Below are positions 35,901 through 45,190 of a DNA stretch of 64,000 nucleotides, one piece after another (position 1 is the first letter of the stretch; each line of letters starts with the position of its first letter). Source of the stretch: Paratinospora sagittata (lineage: Eukaryota > Streptophyta > Magnoliopsida > Ranunculales > Menispermaceae); the NCBI GenBank assembly GCA_035771175.1, contig CM069590.1, positions 33,122,821 to 33,186,820 of the forward strand, in the 5' to 3' direction. The notes under the pieces were generated by a model. That model ran no database searches and was not told where the DNA came from. It was given only the letters and a program-made list of their open reading frames with translations. The translations under genes and the position numbers were made by a program.

Positions 35901-38754
35901 TGTAGCACCCGTGCCTTTAGGTGACGTCATTTTGACCCATAGTGTACCCGTATACGTATTTGTATACGTATGTGTATATGTATTTTGATGCTCGAAGTAC
36001 GTAAGTTCGAGTGTCTTTGCATGATTTTAGGTCATAAAGGGTACGCATGAAATTTCGGAACCATCGGAGACCCGTTCGACGTCAAAACATTTCAAAAACA
36101 GTGTTTTGGATCCAGTGGAGCTTTCTATTTCTGTCACAACTTACATCAATGGTCTGATCTCCTAGATCCGTTGTCTGATTGGGCTGACATTTTGTCAGCT
36201 CATTCTTATATGATAGATCTTCATTATGAACGGTCAAGATCTTAATTTGAGTTACCTAATTTGAGTTATAACGCCCAAAACACTGTTTCACGGATTCTAG
36301 GATTTTCTTACGCAGTTTTGATCAAACAGTTAGATGTCACAATCTCACCGTTGGATTGAGCCTAAAGTTTACCAGAATGTTTATAACTTACTCATTCAAC
36401 GTTTGAACGGTCAAGATGTTAAACTCGTGCGTATTTTGTAAGCAATGGACTATCTAAGTGAAATTATTGTAACAGGAAATCTGGGTTTTTGACAATTTTG
36501 GCAACTTTTAGTTGTGGGCCTAAGCTTATCTATTTAAGCAACCAAAACGGGATTTTAGGCTCATTTGCTCATTTCTCAGCCAGAAAAGAAGGAAAGGTGC
36601 TGGAGAGGAGAAAAGGAGGGGAAAGTTAGGGTTTGGTGATTTCTTGCTCAAGAACACCTAAGGTTTGTATTTTTCCTCCATTTCTTCCTTGAATCTCCCT
36701 ATTAGTTGCATGATAGTTTTATTTTGAGCATGAGGGTTTCATTTTGATGCATGCATTGTGATGAACCTTGGATGGGTGGAAGACCAAAGTTGGAGTTGAG
36801 TCTTGCATATCACATATGTGTGATTAGAGAGTGTAAGGAGTACACTAATGGTGAAAGCCCCAATTTCTAGCAAGAAATTGGAAGATTTAGTTCAAATGAC
36901 CTAAACTTAGTTTATGGCCTTAGACTTTTTCAAAATGTTTGCATGTCAACTATGTTGATCTAGTGGCCATTGTGGATGATTCCATGTTGCAAGATCAGTA
37001 AAATTCATGGTTGAACATGGTGCCCTAGTGTAAAATTGGCAATAGGGCATATGTATGAAAATTTCCAGATTTGGGGCTTTTGATGCTCTTGATATAAAAT
37101 CTGGAAAATTATGCAATGTAGGTCTAATTGGACATGATTAGAGTTGTTTGATGATTGAATTCAGTGGGTTCACATAATGAATACCCTAAGATTGACTAAT
37201 TTTGATCTAGGCTAAGTATTTGGTAATTTTGCATGTAATTTGGGGATTTTGCCCAAATTGGGAGTTTTCACCCAAAGCAAGTCAATTTGTGAAATTGACT
37301 TGGGGATTGTTTAATTGGACCCAAATTAAGTAGAATCATGGGTTTAAAATGTTAGTACCTATGTTAAATTGATATGACTTAGTTCATTTTGACCTTATGT
37401 TTTATATTGGCCTAATTGGGGATTTTGACCAAGACTTAGTCAATTGATGAAATTGACTTGATGTATAGTCTAATTGACCCTAATTATAATTGAATTTCAT
37501 GTATATTAGTGGTTGGATCATGGGATCACCCTATTACATTCAATTTAGGTCAATCTTAGTTTAATTGAGTCTAAATGATCAAGTTGGGCAATATGGAAAT
37601 TGGCTCAATGGGGTAATCAATTTAGAATCTAATTGACTTTAGATTGGGTTTGAACATGGGGTTTTGACACACTTTATGACTGATTTTCAGTTGTGTGAAC
37701 CATGTTATTTTCAGGTCTTGTGATTGATCTTGAACCCGTTTAGTCAATTGGAGAGTTTTGGCAATTGGATTGGCTAGACTTAGCCAATCAAGTGTGAGTG
37801 TTCTTTTACTTTTGGATTATTTATATGTGGCATTATAGTATAGAAATGTTTTAAATACTTATGTATGATGGTATGCATGTTTTAATATTCCATGAAATTC
37901 ATTTGAGCATAATTCATTGGGATGACAATTTGGGTTGAGGCCCCTAGTTGGAATTTCCTCTTTTTGGGAATTCTCGTAAGTCTAGCGGCGATCCCAGTTG
38001 TGTACCTGGCAGAGGGTTTTATGCCTTGTGTATGGGTAGGTTTGTTTAAAATAATCCTACGTGCTGCACGACCCCATAAACCCTATTAGAATACGAGTAT
38101 TGTGTGTGTGTTCGGGTGCTGTGTGTCGCGCACCAGGCCTTGAAACCCCCATACTCAGGAGGTGTTAGGATTGCATGAGCATGACTACAAAATGTTATGC
38201 ATCGTCTTATGTATGACTTGATGCATTATGTTAGCATGTATGTAATATATTTCGTCATCATGATATTTCAACTGTTTTATGATCTTACCATGTTTTATAA
38301 ATGCACGTATATGCCACTTGTAAATAACATTCACTGAGCTGGCTGTAGCTCACACCTCACCATCTTCTTTCAGGATCTGATAGAAAAGGAAAAGGGAAGG
38401 CTTGACTACGGAGCGTCCCTTATTTTTGTTTCATGTAGGTGTTGTACATTTAGTTTTGTATTTTGATAATTATGTACATGATAACACCTAGTAATTGTAT
38501 ATTTAACACATAGTTGGGATGTGTTGGGTTTTGTATCATTTTGAAGACTCTGGAATTTTATGTTTGTAAAACTTTGGAGAAGTAATATTTTATTTCATTA
38601 TGATCATGATAGTTGGTTGTTAATGATGTACTTTCATTTCTTTTTTGGGATTCGTATATGTATTTTAGGCTGACGGGACGTCGGGTGTACCGACGGAGGG
38701 TATACTCGGAGGTTCCCGTGCCGGTCATGGTGTCACGTATAGTGGGTCGTGACA
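35901..38754 (+). mobile_element. Solo LTR L of a gypsy element (2854 bp)
   Basis: It runs from TGTAGCACCCGTGCC to GTGGGTCGTGACA and is flanked by exact TTTTA repeats (35896-35900 and 38755-38759) inside Sirevirus D. Ends match the LTRs of A, B and C, and the length matches the C 3' LTR. It has TGACGTCA at 35922-35929. The LTR body is non-coding; open frames inside it are shadows. Confidence 0.93.
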
Positions 38755-38859
38755 TTTTAAATGTGGGCAATTATTCTCCTAGTGTTTGGCATAAGTGTAG
38801 ATTTGATAATCAATCCAAGCCTAACACATATTATGCTTGTAAATAATCAAGCATAAGCA

Positions 38860-39560
38860 TACTTATAGCATAGGCAAAATGATTTATGATTAAGCAAGGC
38901 CTAGCTAATATGATTCTAATAAGATGCAAAGTATATAATTTGAAGTACATGACATCTATTAGATATCAAAAATCACAATAAATTGACGCATACAAGATTT
39001 AATATTAAAGAATAACATCAATGTCATGAGAGAGTGAAAGTCGTGGACTTTACATTGAATAGGCATTTGAGGATATATAGGATGCAGAACAGAGCCTAAA
39101 GATATTGAATATATGCTAGATTTCATAGATATGATTCAAGCGATAACATACATTCATTCATATACTAGGCAAATGATTTCAATTGAAGCATAGCCTAGAT
39201 TGGTTGATTCTAATGAAAAATGATTTTGAAGCGTATGCAATCATTAGAAATCAAATATTCAAGAAATTGATGCTTTAAATGATTTAAGATGAAGAGAATG
39301 CATCAAAATTAGGAATTCATGAAAAAGAGAATGCCAAAAGATAATGGATATGAGTAAAGGCAATTTTCTTTTCAAGAAATATAGGCATATCATAAAAAGT
39401 TGTGTGCATGGCCTATATTCATTTGCATATTCATGAGTCATGCATAGATATGATTTAAAGTAAACATGATCATGATATGAATTATCATAGGCATAAATAA
39501 ATTGTTAAGCATAGCCTAGCTATATCAAATAATATGATCAAATACCACATGGAGTTCAAG
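38860..39560. repeat. Degenerate direct repeats in the non-coding part of D (period about 300 bp)
   Basis: Three places near 38865, 39165 and 39485 share a motif order: CATAGGCAAA or TAGGCAAA, then TAAGCAAGGCCTAGCTA or GAAGCATAGCCTAGA, then AT-rich text with TGATTCTAAT. Similarity is low but ordered. No protein is encoded. Confidence 0.55.
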
Positions 39561-40575
39561 ATGAACAGATAATCAGATACTCACAAATAGATATTGTAGT
39601 TTATGGACAGATATCGATGAAAGATGTGATTAACTTGAAGAAAGATACCACAAAGATAATAACATCTAATCATTATAAGATTTCATCATGATACAATATA
39701 TCTGGAAATATTCGAATCTACAATGAGCAAGACATCATTAGTATGATGAGAGATAATCATGTTCATGAAAGCAAAATAGTTATGCATCAGAAATAGTCAG
39801 AAATAATTTTGCAGACACAGACTCAGGCAAAATAGCAAAGTGTACACAGACAAGTTATCAGCAGTAACAGAGTAGCGAATTGTGCATAATTGATGTGTAA
39901 GTAAAACAAAGGATTAAACAGAGCATTCATACACATATTTAAGCATTCAAGAAATCCAATATTCAACCATAATATTAAGGCATAATCAATTAAGATGAAA
40001 AATAATAACTAGGAGGTGGAGTGTGCAGAACTATGTATGTTCGTGAAATAGAGAGCTAATTAGGACATACACATACACATCTAATTATAAGAGAATCAGT
40101 TGAGAAGAACTTCTGCTTAACCATTTGAAAGGAGTATTATTGAGGAGTTTTAAACAAAAATACAAACGATAGGTTATATACAGAAATTTTAAAAGGATTG
40201 GCTTGAAATGACGAGGCTTGCAGAAAGGTTTTTTTAATCATTCCTAGAAGAGTCCGTAGCAGAATCATCAAAGCAAAAACGAGAACTTCCGATGGAGGCT
40301 CTAGGTCCGGCAAATTTTGGGAGAGGCAGTGCAACAGGGACGACAACTCTCTTTCTTTCCAGATACATCAGCACAGGGTCGAGCCGCTTCACTTGGCTCA
40401 TCGTATACACGGTGCTTTCGCGGACGATTTCCTTTAACTCTTCATGTGACTTCTCATTCTCCTCGAGAAGTGTCATCATTAGATTCCTCTGAAATTTAGC
40501 CATGTTATCAAGTTCTTTCATCTGGTTTTCATGCTCGCATAGCATGTCCAACACGACCTAAAAGCTGGAAGAGAT

Positions 40576-40779
40576 TGTAACGCCCGTACCTTAGGATGAT
40601 GTCATCATGACCTGTAGAGTACCCGTATACGTGTACGTATATATATTTGATGCTTATATGGGAATTATGTGTTCATTAAGTTGTTTAAATTAGGCTGACG
40701 GGACGCCGAGTGTATTGAGGGAAGATATACCCCGGGGGTTCCATGCCAATCATGACATCACTGGTTATGGGTCGTGACA
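40576..40779 (+). mobile_element. Mini solo LTR M (204 bp) of the gypsy family
   Basis: It begins TGTAACGCCCGTACC and ends GGGTCGTGACA, the true ends of the A/B/C LTR family, and is flanked by exact GAGAT repeats (40571-40575 and 40780-40784). Only about the first 80 and last 125 bases of an LTR that is normally 2.2-2.9 kb are present. It sits inside the D reading frame. Confidence 0.93.
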
Positions 40780-40941
40780 GAGATGGAATCACTCAGTTTG
40801 GCGAACTGATCCTCAATCAGAGATGCAGCAGGAAGCGGTGGCAACAGTTCTTCAGAAAGAAGTAAAGACGCACGAATTCTCTTAGGAGAAGTATTCCTGA
40901 CAAGGTCTTTATTAGATTTATCTAAGGAAGAGGGAGATAAG

Positions 40942-42847
40942 TGTTGGCTCAAATGTGTCCGAGAAGGGGGGTGAATTGGACACTTAGCAAATTTTAACCT
41001 TTCTTTTAATTGTGCAGAATAATGAAAGCAGATTAAACAAAGTATAGCAATGAGATACAATAAATGTAAATGGGACAATGCAAGCAAGATTTATAGTGGT
41101 TCGGTCGCGCCTACATCCACTACCTAACCTCCTCAGTTAGGATTTGTTCAAACTCCACTATAGACCTTTTTACGGGTAAAGATCAAAACGAAACACTTTC
41201 TCAACTTAAGGGTGTGAGAACTACCATTTCTCAACTTACGAGTGTGAGAGGAATGTTTCTCTACCTACAGGTGAGAGAGAACCTATTCTCAACTTACTGG
41301 TGTGAGAAGATCGCTTACAACTTTGTGCAGCACTTGCTCTAACTTAATGACTTACCCGTCACTACAATCTAATTACAGAATGAGATATGATTCCCTTTAC
41401 TTAGAATCAAAGTGATACCTACAACGCTTTGGATTGAACCTTCTGTTTCCACAGATTCAGCGAAATATGTATGATGAAGTTTATGCTGAAAACAAGTTCA
41501 AAAAGCTTTTGTCTTCGTTAATGGGTTTTTAAAATAATGAATAAGAAGATCGATCAACCCAAAAGACTTGAAGTTTTTCTTTCAAAAGATCCTAAGATCA
41601 AGCACAAGTGAAAGGAAACTAACTTTTGAAAAGTGTTTTGGCGTAAACAAAAACTGTCAATACGTTTTGAATGAATATCAGTTTCGTATTTCATTTGTTA
41701 GTTTTTCTGCTCTGAGGCAGCACGTATATATAGGAATAACAGAAGCGCAATGGACTTGGTAATTTTGGCGCTCTAAGTTATTTCAAATATAACGTTAACA
41801 TTCTTTCCAGAAATGGATCGATTCAACTTAATGCATATTACGGCGATAGCACCTGAATCATCTGATCCTTTCATGAAAGAGTAACGTTTTGACAAAGTTT
41901 TAGAATGTTTTAAAAAGTTATGAAAAGTTGTTGTACAATTATGAAAAGTTCTGAAACGTATTCGTACATTTCTGAAAAAGGTTAACAGAAAGGCAGTAAT
42001 GTCAGAACAACAAAAATATCTTTTATGTCGTTTTGTTCCTTTAAGGGCGCTCATAGAACATCATCGTCCTACTGAACAATGAAGTGAGGGTGCTACCTCG
42101 CAGTAAGCGTCCTGCTTTGTTTTAAAAACGCAAAACATATGAGGGCGCTACTCAAGAGCAAGGGTCTTGAACAGTTAAAACAATAATCGTCCTAAAAGTT
42201 ATTTAAGTTGATCCTAAAGACGAGGGCGCTCCTACACAAGTAGCGTCCTGATAATTCATTCAACTTATAACTTATCAGCGTCCTTAATGATAGAAATCAC
42301 TTAAAAATAAAAGAAAATCTTTCAGTGAGCTGAAGCTAAATCAGCGTCTTGACACTCGCAAAGGTTGATAAGAGAAAGGTCACTACTAACAAGTAAGCGT
42401 CCTTATTAATCAGATCAATTCAACCTTGAGCATCTTAACATTTTATCAGCGTTCTGACTCATCAAGTTTAGGAGAGCGGTACTAAAACATTAGCGTCCTG
42501 AAAGACTTTTTAAAAGCGGTTTTTTGATTTCTCGATTAAAACACGATAAAACATAAGGTAGCCAGATTAAAATATGCATGCATGCATATTGCTAAATCAC
42601 ACGGCATAGAAGGTCCTACAACCTATCATAATCTAATCATACAAATAAACATCTTCAAACGATTGTGGTCTTCAAGAAGATCATTTAATACGTTCGCCAT
42701 CATCATTGAATATTTGATACCTCCAAGTAAGATTAGATATGCCATTTGTGCAGTAATATTATGAACATAATGTAGTTTTGTAATCATCAAAATCTTTCAT
42801 AATAGGGACATATTCTCATAAGGGACATGAGGATAATTGGTTCAACA
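40942..42847 (-). mobile_element. Solo LTR N (Sirevirus-like, 1906 bp) inside the D reading frame
   Basis: The plus strand runs from TGTTGGCTCAAATG to TTGGTTCAACA, flanked by ATAAG and ATATG (4 of 5 match). It resembles E and J at the left end and in the motif TTATAGTGGTTCGG. It has a hairpin array at 41166-41308 and a CpG palindrome array at about 42042-42505. Confidence 0.88.
41166..41308. repeat. Hairpin array in solo LTR N
   Basis: Stems differ from those in D while the loop is kept: CTTT-TTACGGGT-AAAG, TTCTCA-ACTTAAGGGTG-TGAGAA, TCTCA-ACTTACGAGTG-TGAGA, and again TTCTCA/TGAGAA with ACTTACTGGTG. Confidence 0.8.
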
Positions 42848-43339
42848 ATATGGACAGAGAGAAATCACTAGAAGAGGAAGAAGATGACTCTTCTCTAGCT
42901 CTTTTCTTGGAAGTAAGAATTTTGGATACCATTAGAGTTTTGGAGTAGGAGATGAAACGAAGAAGAAGAACACGAAACAATTTCACACTCAAAGTAGGAA
43001 GTGAAGTGAGAGGGAAACATAAGGAGCAAGCTCAAGGCATCGAAACAGGGTTTGCATTAAATGCAAGAATGACATAGAGTAATCCGCCGTTGTAAACATG
43101 AGTAATGAGGAAATAACTTGTTAAGAGTTTGAAGGAATAATTATCCCTAGGTGAACTGGACTTCAGATATTCAAAAAGATTTTAAGAGTTATCACAAAGG
43201 GTGGTTATAGCTAAGTGACAGAATGATCTTTTGGTTTTCTATCCTAAGACACGAAATACGAAGAACCTAAGACAAACTCTACGATTTGATTGTTTGGATC
43301 ATTGGTTTTAGGCGGTTAGTCCTAAACACGTGAGTACCC

Positions 43340-43351
43340 GCTCTAATATCA
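43340..43351 (-). promoter_or_regulatory. Primer binding site of Sirevirus D, decayed
   Basis: The minus strand reads TGATATTAGAGC, two transitions away from the initiator-Met site TGGTATCAGAGC (as in F). It lies two bases inside the 5' LTR end. Confidence 0.85.
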
Positions 43352-43755
43352 ATTGTTGGTGCACCCAAGAGGGGGTGAATTGGGGGGATGGTCAAATTAA
43401 AACTTTTCCAATGACTTAGTGATATATATTGGTACATTGTAACTAAATACACATACTAACCGAAGTAAAATGCATAACTTAAAACTCACTAGAATTTATA
43501 GTTGTTCGGCCAAGCCTACGTCCACTACCTAATTTCCCGATTAGGATTTTCTCAATCCACTAACTGATGTTGGCCCAGATATGTCCAAGAGGAAGGTGAA
43601 TTGGACACTTAGACAATTTAAAAATAATTACAATAACAAACTTAAAGTGCGAAAATTAAATAAATATGCATAGTCGATTTATGGTGGTTCGGCTACTTTC
43701 CTACGTTTACTACGTAACCTCGTCAGTTAGGATTTTAAACCTTATCACTAAGGAA

Positions 43756-43972
43756 TTCTCTTACAGGGTGAGAATCAAACCATTACACCTTTTCTCAACT
43801 TGCGGGTGTGAGAACAACTGTTACATTGCTCAACTTGCAGGCTTGAGACGAACCTATCCCAACTTATGGATGTGAGACAGACCTAAGCTTTCTCAACTTA
43901 CCGGTGTGAGAACTACTGTTTCTCAATGTACGGGTGTGAGAAGACCGTTTCTCAACTTATAGGTGTGAGAAG
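43756..43972. repeat. Hairpin array in solo LTR E
   Basis: At least six units: TTCTC-TTACAGGGT-GAGAA, TTCTCA-ACTTGCGGGTG-TGAGAA, CTCAA-CTTGCAGGC-TTGAG, then three TTCTCA/TGAGAA units with loops containing ACCGG, ACGGG and ATAGG. Stems vary with both arms matching. Confidence 0.85.
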
Positions 43973-44633
43973 ACCTAACCTTGTTGAATATAAGAATATC
44001 AACTCAGTAGTTTATCTAACTACTATTACAACCTCAATATAGTATACAAGATATGAAATTGAGTACAACTGTATCCTATGAACTATCTCTCAAATTTCTC
44101 TTTCAGCAAGCATGATATAAGTTAAAACAGTGCTGAAAATTTGAGTGAAAATAGTTCAAACTTTCAAATAGATTTTCAGATAGAGATAGAAATTTAGCTC
44201 AGTATGAAAATCTTTTGAATAAGTAGAGTTTCAAAGAAAACACTTTAGAACCAAAATAACTTAAACTTTTTGAATCAGATGAAAATTCGAGTAACTTTCA
44301 AAAGTGTTTTGGCTTAGAGAATTTTTGGTGGTCTTAACAGATTGTTAAGTACTGGTATATATAGACTTGTAGAGATGAAGTTGTTGTTCATTTCAATTTG
44401 GATTTCAAATATGAATGTTTACTCACAACAGCTAGAATGTATCACGAAAATGGCAACTGCACATTTCATGATCATTCTGATTTTCTCCAGATTCACGAAT
44501 AAGGAAAGTTTAAGAGACGTGGTTTATGAATTTGAGAATATCTCTTACAAATACAAAAAGTTGTTCTGGAAAGGTAGCGAAAAGGATGTATGTGTCAGAA
44601 CAACAAAAGTATCATTTTTGCCATTTTCTTCCT

Positions 44634-45190
44634 TTGAGGGCGCTCAAAGAGCATCAGCATCCTACTGAACAATGAAATGAGGGCGCTACTGAGTCGTAAG
44701 TCTCCTGACTTACTTTGACAATTAAACGACTTAAATCATGAGGGCGCTACTCGATAGTTAGCGTCATGCTTTGTTTTAAAATCACTTAAACGCACAAGGG
44801 CACTACTAACAAGTAAGCGTCCTGAAATTTTAAAACAATCTTAAAACAATATTAAGTGCGCTGAAGGACAATAAGTGTCCTGATAGTTATTAAGTTGATT
44901 CTAAGAATGAGGGCGCTCCTATACAAGAAGCATCCTGATAGTTTATTCAACTTATAACTATTAGCGTCCTTATAGATAGAAATCAATAAGAAAAGAACTA
45001 AGAGAACTTTTAGCGAGCTGAAACTAAGTCAGCGTCCTGACTCTATCAAAAGTTGACTAAAGGGAGGCCGCTACTTTCAAGTAAGTGTTCTTATGAATTA
45101 GTTCAATTCAACCTTGAGCGCCATAATATTTTATCAGTGTCCTGACTCATCAAGTCCAGGAGGGCGCTACTAAAACATTAGCGTCTTGAA
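44634..45190. repeat. CpG-rich palindrome array in solo LTR E
   Basis: Repeated units pair AGGGCGCT with AGCGTCCT or close variants across 7-12 bases, for example AGGGCGCTACTAAAACATTA followed by GCGTC. Units are 40-70 bp apart. Equivalent arrays lie at 34766-35330 (D 3' LTR), 42042-42505 (N), 46975-47550 (D 5' LTR) and 61961-62555 (O). Confidence 0.8.

Larger units (their letters stand above)
40234..42932 (-). pseudogene. Small reading frame of Sirevirus D (193 codons after removing insertions M and N); function unknown
   Basis: The ATG is at 42930-42932, about 410 bases downstream of the primer site, and the stop TAA is at 40234-40236. Coding pieces are 42932-42848, 40936-40780 and 40570-40234. 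Dropping N and M with one target copy each leaves 579 bases, a multiple of three, in one frame with a single internal TAG at 40558-40560. The N-terminal piece is basic and Ser-rich (KILTSKKRAREESSSSSSSD). The middle has LLLSEELLPPLPAASLIEDQ. The C-terminal piece is a likely coiled coil (LCEHENQMKELDNMAKFQRN, LEENEKSHEELKEIV). I do not recognise a domain. Options are a shortened gag, the tail of a Sirevirus envelope-like frame, or a captured host sequence. Confidence 0.72.
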
